Shown piece by piece: positions 1 to 8,813 of a DNA stretch of 64,000 nt. The translations under genes and the position numbers were made by a program. Origin of the DNA: Bog-756 sp963699105 (GTDB lineage: Bacteria > Actinomycetota > Acidimicrobiia > Acidimicrobiales > RAAP-2); the NCBI GenBank assembly GCA_963699105.1, contig CAVOTI010000005.1, positions 1 to 64,000 of the forward strand. Direction: 5' to 3'. Within the stretch, counting starts at the first letter, position 1. The number at the start of each line of letters is the position of its first letter. The notes under the pieces were generated by a model that was not told where the DNA came from, did not search any database, and saw only the letters and a list, made by a program, of their open reading frames with translations.

Positions 1-222
1 TATATGCGTATTACCGCATGAATATGCAAACCACCCATTTGGCCCGTCGGCCATGGGCTCAGGTGCCCGGGCGGCATCGCCATCCGTGTCCACCGACCCT
101 TGACCCATGCGGCGCGACCTGGATAGCTTGATCGCCGACGCCTGGACAGGCTCCCGTCTCGCCGATCGCAGGGGAACCAGGCAGTCCGACCGGCCTCCCA
201 CATGCAACGCGGAGGTCCCCTC
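1..222. other. Upstream region without a gene
   Basis: No supported gene. The first 50 bases are less GC-rich than the rest and contain a small inverted repeat (ATGCG at 4-8, CGCAT at 15-19). A GGAGG ribosome binding site at 211-215 belongs to the next gene. Confidence 0.5.
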
Positions 223-657
223 ATGTCCGACCACAACTCTTTGCCGAACCTCGGGTCCGGTCGAGTCCCGTCCACCGGCTTCGAGCCCGGAGGCCTGATC
301 GGTGCAGTGTGCAATGAAGTCCCTGAGTTCGTCCCGAGCTTTCTGCACCTGGCCGAGGAATGCGACGACGACCCGGGGGAACCGGTCGTCCTTATGGAAC
401 TGGCTGATTTCGTTGCCGATCACATGACCGCCCTCGAAACCGGAAGCTCGGTGCTCGAACGAGCCTTGTCCTCCATCGAAGCCCACATCGAGTCGATCTC
501 GGAGGACAGGATCGCGTGCGAGTTCATCGCATTCGCATTCTTCGACAGCTTCGCCCCCGAACAACGACAGCTCTTGGCCAAGCGCGCAGGGCCCTGCTCG
601 AGGGCGTTGATCGAAGCCCTCGACGTCCCGGATACGGAATGGGACAGCGCCACCTAG
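223..657 (+). CDS. Conserved hypothetical protein, about 144 aa
   Basis: Small acidic, mostly helical protein with no signal peptide or membrane segment. I chose the ATG at 223 because GGAGG lies 7 bases upstream; an in-frame ATG at 202 has no such site. The body has a pattern of hydrophobic residues around a conserved-looking ELADFVADHM stretch and a VLERAL stretch, which resembles small proteins of the DUF7674 type, but I cannot confirm that family. It is convergent with the HNH nuclease gene that ends 29 bases further on. Function unknown. Confidence 0.6.
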   Translation: MSDHNSLPNLGSGRVPSTGFEPGGLIGAVCNEVPEFVPSFLHLAEECDDDPGEPVVLMELADFVADHMTALETGSSVLERALSSIEAHIESISEDRIACEFIAFAFFDSFAPEQRQLLAKRAGPCSRALIEALDVPDTEWDSAT

Positions 658-686
658 AGCCACCCGTCCACCGGGGCGGCCGGGGA

Positions 687-2198
687 TCACTCCTCGAGAG
701 CGAACAGGGGCGGGTGGTCGGGTTCGGGAAGTTCGTCCCCCGGTGGGGATCCGGGGGCGGTCCGGCCGTTGGCCTGTTCCGGGGTGATCCACCGCCACCG
801 TCCCGGTCCACCGAGGAGCTGGAACCCCCGGTGGGTCCGGAGCTGGTGGTGATGGTGGCACAGTCGGGCCAGGTTCTCGAGGGAGGCCGGGCCCCCGTCG
901 ACGAAGTCGATGCCCCAGTGGTCGATCTCGAGGCCGCTGGCGGTGTCGCAGCCCGGCACCACACAGACCGGGTCCCGGTCGACCACCGCCGTGCGCAGGG
1001 GTGAGGGGATGGAACGTCCGAGATGGCACACGGTGGTGACATCCACCCCGTTGGTGATGACCAGCCGGGTGATGGCGTCTCCCATCAGTTCTCTGGCCGT
1101 CTCCACCGGGACCGGTCCCACCCCGGGGATCTCGCAGATCTCACCGGGACCGATCGACCCCCGGCGCAAGGCGTCGAGGTCGACCCGCAGGGTGACCAGG
1201 GCCCGGGGATCGGGGGCCCGGGGGGAGCCGCCGGTGTCGGTTCCGGTGTCGGAGTCGGTGTCCCCGCTGTCGGTGTCTTCGGTGTCCTCGGTCCCCTGGT
1301 CCCCGGTCCCGGACGGCGGGTCCGTCCCGGGCCGACCGATGACCCCCCGCCCGGTGACCAGGGCGACCAGGGCATCGGCCCGGTAGGCGTCGGGGGACTC
1401 CCGTCGTCCGGCCCTCCTCGCCCGGCGGAAGACCGAGTCGGTCTCGCCGGTCAGGACGGCCAGCAGGGAGGCGCCGGTGTCGGGGGTGAGCCGGGCATCG
1501 AGGCGGAAGGCCCCGTCCCGGTCGGTCCAGGTCCGACAGTGGCGGGTGTCGTGGATGGCCCGGTGGGCGGCAGCGGCGTCCTCGGTCGAGCGGGCCTCGG
1601 CCTTGGCCCGCAGGCACCGGTCCCGCAGCTGGCGCATGGTGTCTCTTTGGGCCGCCTCCACCAGGTCGTCCTCGCTGGCCGGGTTGGCCCGGACCGCATC
1701 GGTCACCATCCGGGCCGCCTGGCGGGACAGCTTTCCCTGCCGACAGGCCTCTTCCACCCCGGCCTGGCCGGAGAAGGCCGCCCCCATCCTCAACACGTCG
1801 GCCGACTCCCCGATCGACTCGCCGGTCACCGCCGACAGCCAGTGGGCCGGGGTGGGATGGCCACTGGCCTCGGGACGGTGAGCGGTCGCCGCCCGGGAGG
1901 CGGCCAGGGTCTTGCCGGTGGCGGCCAGGCGTTCGCACCGGGTGAACCACCCGACCAGCACCGAGGCGTCCTGGCCGGTGTAGCGGCCCGGCTCGAAGCC
2001 CGACACGAACCGGGCCAGGGTGTCCATGGCCGACTCCAGCTCCCCGGTCCCGACCGGGCCGTCACCGGAGCCGGGGCCGGACCCGTCCGGCCCCTGCCCA
2101 TGACCGGCCAGCCCGGTGGTCACCGCCTCGTCCCTCGTCGACCCCTCGGCCGTCGCCAACGCCATGGGCCCATCCAACCAGAGAGGTGTGACAGTCAC
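687..2198 (-). CDS. HNH endonuclease domain protein with DUF222 (13E12 repeat-like)
   Basis: About 503 aa. The N-terminal two thirds match the DUF222 architecture; the C-terminal HNH nuclease spans about residues 412-458, with a zinc Cys pair (CVVPGC), the catalytic-type EIDHW and the final ARLCHHHH. A Gly/Asp/Thr-rich low-complexity linker sits near residues 290-330. Proteins of this design occur in many copies in actinobacterial genomes and are often linked with mobile DNA (the mycobacterial 13E12 family), but the substrate is unknown. The start could also be the internal ATG at 2165. It is separated by 77 bases from pheT and is not clearly part of that operon. Confidence 0.85.
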   Translation of the reverse strand: MTVTPLWLDGPMALATAEGSTRDEAVTTGLAGHGQGPDGSGPGSGDGPVGTGELESAMDTLARFVSGFEPGRYTGQDASVLVGWFTRCERLAATGKTLAASRAATAHRPEASGHPTPAHWLSAVTGESIGESADVLRMGAAFSGQAGVEEACRQGKLSRQAARMVTDAVRANPASEDDLVEAAQRDTMRQLRDRCLRAKAEARSTEDAAAAHRAIHDTRHCRTWTDRDGAFRLDARLTPDTGASLLAVLTGETDSVFRRARRAGRRESPDAYRADALVALVTGRGVIGRPGTDPPSGTGDQGTEDTEDTDSGDTDSDTGTDTGGSPRAPDPRALVTLRVDLDALRRGSIGPGEICEIPGVGPVPVETARELMGDAITRLVITNGVDVTTVCHLGRSIPSPLRTAVVDRDPVCVVPGCDTASGLEIDHWGIDFVDGGPASLENLARLCHHHHQLRTHRGFQLLGGPGRWRWITPEQANGRTAPGSPPGDELPEPDHPPLFALEE

Positions 2199-2275
2199 TC
2201 GGGACCGCTGGGACTACATGGAATGCCGAACGAGCATCCGAAGCCCGGATCCAAGGCCAAAGGAGACCGGGTGCG

Positions 2276-4930
2276 TCACCGCAAGGCGGCCGAATGGCGT
2301 TGTTCCACCGCCTCGATGCATCTGCTCCTGAGGGTGCCGATCTCCTCATCGGTGAGCGTGCGATCCATGGCGCAGAACCGGAGATGGAACGCCAGACTCC
2401 GCGAGCTCTCCGCCACCGAAGGACCCCGGTAGACGTCGAAGAGGTCGACCGATTCGAGCAGCTCCCCGCCCGCCTGGCGCAGGGTTCGCTCCACCCGGTC
2501 GGCTTGGATGTCCTCGGCGACCACGAAGGCCAGGTCGATGTCGGAGGAGGGGTACCGGCTGATGGGACGGGCCTCTTCGGAACGGCGGGGAACCCGATGG
2601 CGATCGAGGAGCACCCCGATGTCCAGATCGAGCCAGCCCAGCTGGCGGGGGCGCCCGTCCGGGTTGAGGAGGCCGAACTGTCCGACGAGATACGGGTTGA
2701 GCTCGCCGACCACACCCAGTGCTGTCGGGTGATCCACCGGCCCGGTCCCGACGTTCCCGTCGGCGTCCGGCCCGATGATCGCGGCCGAACGGTAGAAGTG
2801 AAGAACCTGGGCGGGTGTTCCCGACAGCGACCGATCATCCAGTGTCCAGTCGGCGATGCGCAAGGCCCCGGCGATGGTGTGCCAGGCGGCGACGGCCGTC
2901 CAGGCATCATCATCCTGCAGGGCGAAGACGGCGGCCAGACGTTCCGATGTCTTGGTGGGCGGACCCGCCTCTGGACCCGCCTCGGGGCCGGCGGGCGAGT
3001 CCTCGGCCAGGTCGAAGACGGTCCCCACCTCGAACAGCCTCAGGTTTCCCTGTCGTCGCCCGGTGTTGAACCGGACGGCCCGGACGAGGCCCGGCATCAT
3101 CGAGGACCGCAGGAACCGTTCTAACTCGACCAGGGGATTCGTCACTTCCACAAAGGGAGGCTCCACTCCGGAGGTCACCTGATCGAACTCGGAGACGAAC
3201 GTTTCGGTCCACACCTCACTGGAACCGAGGCCGCACAGCACGTCCCGGAGAAGCCGGCGATCCTCCTGGTACGAGGTGAGCCGTCCGGGCTGGGGCCACG
3301 AAGGAGTTCGCCTGGTGATGTGGGCGTACCCGTAGATCCTGGCCACTTCCTCCGTGATGTCGGCTTCTCCCAGGGGTGCAGGCCGGATGTCAGGTCGGAA
3401 GGTGGGAACGACGACTTCGACCACTTCGCCCCCGCTACCGCCGACCCCACCCACATCGCCGACCACATCGCCGACCCCACCCACATCGCCGACCCCACCC
3501 ACATCGCCGACCCCACCGCCGGCCCGAGCCCGCCCCGGGTCCGAGACGATTCCCAGGGGCGTGAGCAACGCGGCGATCTGGGAGGCGGTGAAGTCCGACC
3601 CGAGAAGGGCATTGACCTTCGAGGGTCGTACGGTGATCGAGATGGGGGCAGGGACGTGGCCCCTGACGTCGATCGAACCGTCGGCCACCGTCATCGCCGG
3701 CCCGGCGGTCAGGGCGAGAAGTTGGCAGAACCGGGCGGCGGCGCCATCGATGCCTTCAGGGTCACACCCGCGTTCGAAGCGGGCGGAGGCCTCGGTGCGC
3801 AGCCCCAACCGCTTGGACGTCCGGGCGATAGCCATCGGATCGAAATAGGCGGCTTCGAGGAGGACGCGGGTGGACGAGGCGTCGATCTCGGATGATGCTC
3901 CCCCCATGATGCCGGCGATGCCCACCGGCGATCCCTCGGCATCGCAGATCAGGCAGTCCTCACCCGTGTCTCCCAATCCGCCACCTGGCCGCCCGAGGGT
4001 CCGGACCACGCCATCGAGGGTGGTCAGTGTCTCACCCGGCTCGGCCCGCCGGACCACCAGACCGTCGCCGGCCAGTCGGTCGAGGTCGTAGGGGTGGGTG
4101 GGCTGGCCCAATTCGAGCATCACATAGTTGGACGCATCGACCACATTGTTGATCGGTCGCATCCCGGCCAGCGTCAGCCGTCGGGCCAACCATCGAGGAG
4201 AGGGCCCGACCGCCACCCCCTCGACCACCCTGACCGTGAAACGTGGGCACAGCCCGAGGTCGTCGACCCGGACCGATGCCAGGGTGTCGACCGGAGAACC
4301 CACCGCTGGTTCGCCGGCGCCGGCTCCAGCGTCCGCAGCCAACGGCACGGTGGGAGGAATGGCGAAGGGCACGCCCATCCGGGCCGCCAGGTCCCGGGCG
4401 ATGCCGGCGACGCACCAGGCATCAGGCCGATTGGCCTCGACGGCGATGTCGAAGACCACGTCCGGTTCGATACCGAGTGCTTCGGTCAGGTGACGACCGA
4501 CGACGGCTGTGTCGGCGTCGTTCAGTCGGAGGATGCCCTCGTGGTCGTGGGAGAGACCGAGCTCGCGCCCGGAACAGAGCATCCCGTTGGAGGCGACCCC
4601 TTTCATCTTGGCCCGCTTGATGGCCACCCCCCCGGGGAGGACAGCACCCACCGGGGCCAGGGCCACGAGGTCTCCGACTTCGAAGTTCCGGGCTCCGCAC
4701 ACCACTTCGACGGTCCCGTCGCCGGCGTCGACCGCCACCCGTCGGATCTTGTCGGCCCGTTCGATCGGGGCGATCTCCTCGACCCGGGCCACGATGATGT
4801 CGCCCAACCCTTCGCCGACCGTCTCGATGTCCTCGACGACCAGGCCGAGGTCGTCGAGAGCCGCGGCGAACTCGGCCGGCTCCCCGACGAACGGGGCGAA
4901 GTCTCGAAGCCATGAAAGCGGTGCGCGCAC
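2276..4930 (-). CDS. pheT: Phenylalanyl-tRNA synthetase beta subunit
   Basis: 884 aa, longer than the usual ~800. Domains in order: EMAP-like tRNA-binding domain (about 40-150), B3/B4 editing domain (about 215-395), B5 DNA-binding-like domain (about 420-560), the catalytic-like core, and a C-terminal FDX-ACB anticodon-binding domain (about 790-884, beginning RYPSSDIDLAFVV). It forms the alpha2-beta2 synthetase with PheS, encoded 32 bases upstream in the same direction. The extra length is mainly a Gly/Val/Asp low-complexity insertion at residues about 471-497 inside B5, made by a tandem DNA repeat. The reading frame is intact throughout. Confidence 0.97.
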   Translation of the reverse strand: MRAPLSWLRDFAPFVGEPAEFAAALDDLGLVVEDIETVGEGLGDIIVARVEEIAPIERADKIRRVAVDAGDGTVEVVCGARNFEVGDLVALAPVGAVLPGGVAIKRAKMKGVASNGMLCSGRELGLSHDHEGILRLNDADTAVVGRHLTEALGIEPDVVFDIAVEANRPDAWCVAGIARDLAARMGVPFAIPPTVPLAADAGAGAGEPAVGSPVDTLASVRVDDLGLCPRFTVRVVEGVAVGPSPRWLARRLTLAGMRPINNVVDASNYVMLELGQPTHPYDLDRLAGDGLVVRRAEPGETLTTLDGVVRTLGRPGGGLGDTGEDCLICDAEGSPVGIAGIMGGASSEIDASSTRVLLEAAYFDPMAIARTSKRLGLRTEASARFERGCDPEGIDGAAARFCQLLALTAGPAMTVADGSIDVRGHVPAPISITVRPSKVNALLGSDFTASQIAALLTPLGIVSDPGRARAGGGVGDVGGVGDVGGVGDVVGDVGGVGGSGGEVVEVVVPTFRPDIRPAPLGEADITEEVARIYGYAHITRRTPSWPQPGRLTSYQEDRRLLRDVLCGLGSSEVWTETFVSEFDQVTSGVEPPFVEVTNPLVELERFLRSSMMPGLVRAVRFNTGRRQGNLRLFEVGTVFDLAEDSPAGPEAGPEAGPPTKTSERLAAVFALQDDDAWTAVAAWHTIAGALRIADWTLDDRSLSGTPAQVLHFYRSAAIIGPDADGNVGTGPVDHPTALGVVGELNPYLVGQFGLLNPDGRPRQLGWLDLDIGVLLDRHRVPRRSEEARPISRYPSSDIDLAFVVAEDIQADRVERTLRQAGGELLESVDLFDVYRGPSVAESSRSLAFHLRFCAMDRTLTDEEIGTLRSRCIEAVEQRHSAALR
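3441..3520. repeat. 18-bp tandem repeat inside pheT
   Basis: Three exact copies of an 18-bp unit (ccgaccccacccacatcg) at 3441-3458, 3471-3488 and 3489-3506, with a 12-bp shortened copy at 3459-3470 and a partial copy at 3507-3520. All units are multiples of three, so the pheT frame is kept and the protein gains a (GGVGDV)-type repeat. Such tracts change length by slippage. Confidence 0.95.
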
Positions 4931-4962
4931 GGCGGTCCTTTCAGGATTTGCGCATCAACGCA

Positions 4963-6025
4963 TCAGAATTGACGCAGGAAGCGAATGTCGTTCTCGGTGA
5001 GGGCTCGCATGTCGGCGATCTGGTGGCGCATCTGGGCACACCGGTCGATACCGAATCCAAAAGCGAACCCCGTCCACTCGTCGTAGTCGATGCCGACGGC
5101 TGCGAACACCGCCGGGTCGACCATCCCGCACCCCCAGCTCGATCCACCCCGTCTGGGAGCAGGTCCGGCATCCGTCACCGTGGCAGATGGTGCAGGTCAC
5201 CTCGTACTCGGCCGACGGCTCGGTGAACGGAAAATAGGCCGGTCGCAGACGGGAGTGGACGTCGGGACCGAAGTAGGCGGTGGTGAACACCTCGATGGTC
5301 CCGGCCAGGTCGGCGAAGGTGATGCCCCTGTCCACCACCAGACCCTCGATCTGGTGGAACACCGGCAGATGCCGGGCGTCAGGTGTGTCCCGCCGGTAGC
5401 AGCGACCGGGCATGACGGCATGGATCGGCAACCCGTCATTGACCACGGCGTCTTCCATCAGGTGGATCTGCACCGGCGAGGTGTGGGTCCGCAGCAGAAC
5501 GGTCTCCGGTGTTCCCAGGTTCAGATAGAAGGTGTCGAACATCCCGCGGGCCGGGTGGGCCGGAGGGATGTTCAGTGCCTCGAAGTTGTACCAGTCGGTC
5601 TCGACCTCGGGACCCTCGGCGACCTCGAACCCCATCCCGACGAATACGTCCTCGAGAGCGTCCCGGGTCTGGGTGGCGAGATGGAGATGGCCGCGTTCCG
5701 TCGGGGCGAGGCGGGAACCTTCTATGAATTCCGTCAGGTCGATCTGACTGTCCTCCATCTGGCGGGAGAGCTCTTCGAGCCTGATGGCGGACCTCCGTTC
5801 CTCGATCAGGGTGTCAATGACCGTCCGGGCCTCGTGCAGTTGCCGGCCCACCTCACTGCGGGCGTCCGGATCGAGGGCCTTCAGGCCGCGACTGGCGTCG
5901 GCCAGGGGGGACTTCTTTCCGGCCACGCGGGTGGCTACCGTGCGGATTTCCTCGGTGGAGACGGCAGCGGCAATGGCGGCGCGCGCCTCTTCCACCAGTG
6001 CGCCGATGTCAGGGGAGACGCTCAT
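4963..6025 (-). CDS. pheS: Phenylalanyl-tRNA synthetase alpha subunit (one frameshift)
   Basis: Catalytic subunit that charges tRNA-Phe. N-terminal coiled coil (residues 1-95), then the class II core with motif 2 region (RHLPVFHQIEGLVV), the TEPSAEYEV strand and a Cys pair (CTICHGDGCRTC). Motif 3 (FGFGIDR) and the end MRALTENDIRFLRQF are read in another frame. The break is at 5131-5135, where five C (plus strand) stand where six would restore the invariant GGCGMVDP. This looks like a homopolymer deletion. The start ATG overlaps the stop of the upstream methyltransferase (ATGA). Operon with pheT. Confidence 0.95.
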
Positions 6026-6993
6026 GTCGGCGGCGAGTCCATGCCGGGCATCGTAGGACCAGGACCCTCGTCTCTGGTGGGAGGACCTTGGGCCCCGGTG
6101 CCAGGACCCTCGTCTCCGGTGGGAGGAGCCACCTCTTCCAGCACCCTGGCGCCGTCCGGTACCCGCTCGGCCTCACGACCGCCGCTCGGACGGGCGGTCC
6201 GGCGCTGGCGCAACGCCTCGAAGCACAGCACGGCCGCCGACACGCTCACGTTCAGCGATTCGGCCTGTCCGACCATCGGGATCGACACGCCGGCATCGAC
6301 TTCCGACGCCACCGAGGAATCCAGCCCCGAGGCCTCGTTTCCGAACACTGCGGCCACCTTCTGCGTCCAGTCGAACGAGGAATAATCGATCCCACCACTG
6401 GGCGAGGTGCCGACGATGACGAATCCCCAGCCACGAAGCGCATCGATCGCTGACCCCGGGGGGCCTCCCGCCACCACGGGTACATGGAACAGCGATCCGG
6501 CCGACGATCGGACGGTCTTCGGGTTTGTGGGGTCCACCGTCCCGTCGCAGCACACCACGGCCCCGACGCCCGAGGCATCGGCGGTGCGGATCATCGTCCC
6601 TGCGTTTCCTGGATCACGCACATCCACACACACCATGACCATCGACATCTCCTTCACATCCTCGAGCCCTGCCGGGGCGAAGCCCACCACGGCCAGCACC
6701 GGCTGGGGGGTGACCGTGTCGGCAACCCGCTCGATCACTCCCGGGGCCAGGTCGAACACTCGGACACCGGTGGCGAACACCCGGTCGACAACCGATGCCA
6801 CCGTGGGACTGGCACGCCCCTCCGGTGCCACATAGACCGACTCGATGGGAAGGCCGGCGGCCAGAGCCACCGACAGCAGTTCCGCACCTTCCACCACCAG
6901 GGCCCGTTGCGAGGTGCGCAGGCTCCGCTTCCGGAGGAGCTGCCTGACCCTACGGACCCGCAGATGGTTGTAGGTGAGTGCGCCCTGGCTCAG
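6022..6993 (-). CDS. TrmH/SpoU-family RNA 2'-O-methyltransferase, probable CTG start
   Basis: SPOUT methyltransferase that would use SAM to methylate a ribose in rRNA or tRNA. The C-terminal knot domain shows the family motifs DVRDPGNAGTMIRTAD, FGNEASGLD and IPMVGQAESLNVSVSAAV. The first ATG/GTG/TTG in frame is GTG 6897, but clear family sequence (RRVRQLLRKRSLRTSQRAL) is readable upstream in the same frame. The only start that includes it is CTG 6993, which overlaps the rplT stop as CTGA and has AGAGG 7 bases upstream. The acidic/Pro tail after about residue 280 is encoded partly by a 27-bp direct repeat. Placed between rplT and pheS, as in many actinobacteria. Confidence 0.88.
   Translation of the reverse strand: MSQGALTYNHLRVRRVRQLLRKRSLRTSQRALVVEGAELLSVALAAGLPIESVYVAPEGRASPTVASVVDRVFATGVRVFDLAPGVIERVADTVTPQPVLAVVGFAPAGLEDVKEMSMVMVCVDVRDPGNAGTMIRTADASGVGAVVCCDGTVDPTNPKTVRSSAGSLFHVPVVAGGPPGSAIDALRGWGFVIVGTSPSGGIDYSSFDWTQKVAAVFGNEASGLDSSVASEVDAGVSIPMVGQAESLNVSVSAAVLCFEALRQRRTARPSGGREAERVPDGARVLEEVAPPTGDEGPGTGAQGPPTRDEGPGPTMPGMDSPPT
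6059..6127. repeat. 27-bp direct repeat in the methyltransferase tail
   Basis: Two nearly identical 27-bp copies at 6059-6085 and 6101-6127 (one mismatch), starting ccaggaccctcgtctc. They lie in the codons of the non-conserved C-terminal tail. Confidence 0.9.
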
Positions 6994-7376
6994 GAAGCGG
7001 CCTCTGCACTCGAGCCGGCCCCGGCCAGCGCCTCATTGGCCACCTGCACGAGGGCGGCGAACGCCTCGGGCTCGGTGACTGCCAGATCGGCCAGCACCTT
7101 GCGGTCGACCTCCACCTCCGCCTGGTGGAGGCCGGCGATAAATCGGCTGTAGCTGGTCCCGTTCAGGCGGGCCGCCGCATTGATCCTCTGGATCCACAGC
7201 TTGCGGAAGTCGCCCTTCCGGGCACGACGGTCCCGGAAGGCGTATTGCATCGAGTGCATTACTTGTTCGTTGGCGGCGCGAAATGAACGGCTCTTGTTGC
7301 CGTAGTAACCCTGCGCCTGCTCGAGAACGGCGCGATGGTGCTTCTTGGCGTGGACTGCGCGCTTTACTCGGGCCAT
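6990..7376 (-). CDS. rplT: 50S ribosomal protein L20 (bL20)
   Basis: 128 aa, normal length. The N-terminus ARVKRAVHAKKHHRAVLEQA and the AFRDRRARKGDFRKLWI segment are typical of bL20, which binds 23S rRNA early in large-subunit assembly and in many bacteria represses its own operon by binding the mRNA. The last ten residues are an Ala/Ser-rich addition. It follows rpmI after an unusually long 218-base gap. Confidence 0.97.
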   Translation of the reverse strand: MARVKRAVHAKKHHRAVLEQAQGYYGNKSRSFRAANEQVMHSMQYAFRDRRARKGDFRKLWIQRINAAARLNGTSYSRFIAGLHQAEVEVDRKVLADLAVTEPEAFAALVQVANEALAGAGSSAEAAS

Positions 7377-7594
7377 GGTGGTCTCCTTTTCGTGGGGGCC
7401 TGGTAGTGCTTCATCGAGTTCGAGCGATCGTTCGATCGTTCATGTTGTCGGAGGTGTCGTCGTCCGACGACGACACGATGGTTCGGTAGTGGCCGGAACC
7501 TCCGTGTGAGCAACGCGGGAACCGGTGACGGTCGGGAGCGGCCCACCACGGGGTGGACCACCACCGGCGGTTTCGGAACGATGCGTGCGGGGCG
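7377..7594 (-). promoter_or_regulatory. rpmI-rplT spacer with a near-perfect hairpin
   Basis: No gene seen. A 23-base interrupted palindrome at 7454-7476 (11 complementary bases on each side of one central base; arms begin gtgtcgtcgtc) can form a strong RNA hairpin in the leftward transcript. Just downstream in that transcript are repeats of gatcgttc (about 7425-7441). There is no T-run, so a simple terminator is unlikely. A regulatory role such as processing or L20 autoregulation is inference only. Confidence 0.45.
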
Positions 7595-7789
7595 TTATCT
7601 CCCGAGCATGCGCTTGACCTGGCGGGCGTCACCTTGGGCGAAGTCGGTGTCCCGACCCAGTCGACGCTTGCGAACGCTCGACTTCCCTTCCAGGAGATGC
7701 GATCGGAACGCCTTGCGTCGGCGGAGGCGACCCGTGCCGGTGACCTTGACCCGCTTACGGGCCCCGCTGTCGGTCTTCATCTTCGGCAT
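7595..7789 (-). CDS. rpmI: 50S ribosomal protein L35 (bL35)
   Basis: 64 aa. Starts MPKMKTDSGARKRVKVTGTG and ends RQVKRMLGR, the standard bL35 pattern of a small, very basic protein with an AFRSHLLE core. It lies 4 bases after infC in the usual infC-rpmI-rplT operon. Confidence 0.97.
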   Translation of the reverse strand: MPKMKTDSGARKRVKVTGTGRLRRRKAFRSHLLEGKSSVRKRRLGRDTDFAQGDARQVKRMLGR

Positions 7790-7793
7790 AGCA

Positions 7794-8609
7794 TCATCCC
7801 TCTCCCTCGCTCTTCTCCGGCGGTGGGGATTGCTCCCCGGCGTCCTCTGCGGCCATTCCGGTCGCCGGAGTCACCGGCGCCGCTGCCTCGGTCGTCGCCG
7901 TGGCCTCCGGGGCAACCACCCCGGGACCTGATCCGTTGGTCGTCAGCGCCGTTCCACTGGGCGCCGCCTCACCGATCGGGCTCCCCGACACCGACGCCTC
8001 TCCGGTCGTCGATCTCCTGGGATCCGAGCCGTTGGATCCGCCGTGCTCGTGCCCGGGACCCCGGGAGGCGGCCGACTGCTTGGCCCGCTTGTCCGGCGCC
8101 AGCACCATCACCATGTTGCGACCGTCGAGACGGGGAACGGATTCCGACTTGCCCATGCCGTCCATCTCGTCCGCTATCCGGTCGAGGATCTTCTTGCCCA
8201 ACTCGGGATGGAAGACCTCACGGCCACGGAACATGATGGTGATCTTGACCTTGTGGCCCTCCTCGAGAAATTTGGCCACCTGTCGGGTCTTGGTCTCGAA
8301 GTCCCCGGGACCGATCTTCGGCCGGTACTTCATCTCCTTGATCCCTACATGGACCGCCTTGCGCCTCGACTCCTTGGCCCGCTGCGCCGCATCGAACTTG
8401 AACTTTCCGTAGTCCATGATGCGACAGACCGGTGGATTGGCCCCGGGTGCCACCTCGACCAGGTCAAGGTCGAGATCGCGGGCGATGGCCAATGCCTCGG
8501 GCAACAGCTTGATTCCCAGCTGCTCCCCTTCGGGGTCGACCAGTCGTACCTCGCGGGCACGGATTCGATCGTTGATACGAGGCTCATTTGTGGTAACGGT
8601 GGCTGCTAT
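7794..8609 (-). CDS. infC: Translation initiation factor IF-3, probable AUA start
   Basis: IF-3 binds the 30S subunit and checks the start codon and initiator tRNA. The N-domain (RINDRIRAREVRLVDPEG), the linker (DYGKFKFDAAQR) and the C-domain (KEMKYRPKI, KITIMFRGRE) are all present. No ATG, GTG or TTG exists upstream of the conserved N-terminus before a stop codon; the candidate start is ATA at 8607-8609, with GGAG 9 bases upstream (8619-8622). infC is known for AUU/AUC/AUA starts that let IF-3 repress its own synthesis. The last ~85 residues are a Gly/Ala/Ser/Pro-rich tail longer than in most homologues. Predicted length 271 aa. Confidence 0.95.
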   Translation of the reverse strand: MAATVTTNEPRINDRIRAREVRLVDPEGEQLGIKLLPEALAIARDLDLDLVEVAPGANPPVCRIMDYGKFKFDAAQRAKESRRKAVHVGIKEMKYRPKIGPGDFETKTRQVAKFLEEGHKVKITIMFRGREVFHPELGKKILDRIADEMDGMGKSESVPRLDGRNMVMVLAPDKRAKQSAASRGPGHEHGGSNGSDPRRSTTGEASVSGSPIGEAAPSGTALTTNGSGPGVVAPEATATTEAAAPVTPATGMAAEDAGEQSPPPEKSEGEG

Positions 8610-8813
8610 TCGACTTCACTCCATGTCTTCGGGCCACGGACTTCCCGCAACCGATGAATAAGGAGCGGAGCCACACCCCGGCTCGACCGACCTGCGTCGA
8701 CCACCGGTCCCCATCGACCCGTCGCACTTCTGAGGGCGAACCTCGTGGCCGGGTGGGAGTCTTCGACTTCGAGACCCCGCTTCCTCGTCTATCAGTGCTT
8801 TAGGCTACCAGTC
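8610..8813. promoter_or_regulatory. Divergent intergenic region with leaderless promoter for the DUF1844 gene
   Basis: Separates leftward infC from the rightward DUF1844 gene. A TANNNT-type -10 box (taggct) at 8801-8806 lies 7 bases before the GTG start at 8814, which is the spacing expected for a leaderless transcript. I see no clear -35 box and no distinct infC promoter. Confidence 0.4.

Noticed and set aside
687..2198. Group II intron or homing endonuclease element around the HNH protein
   Set aside because: No intron structure, inverted repeats or interrupted host gene; DUF222 plus HNH is a stand-alone family.
1023..2432. 469-codon plus-strand frame opposite the HNH gene
   Set aside because: Gly/Pro-rich antisense shadow with no conserved motif; the HNH/DUF222 protein on the minus strand explains the region.
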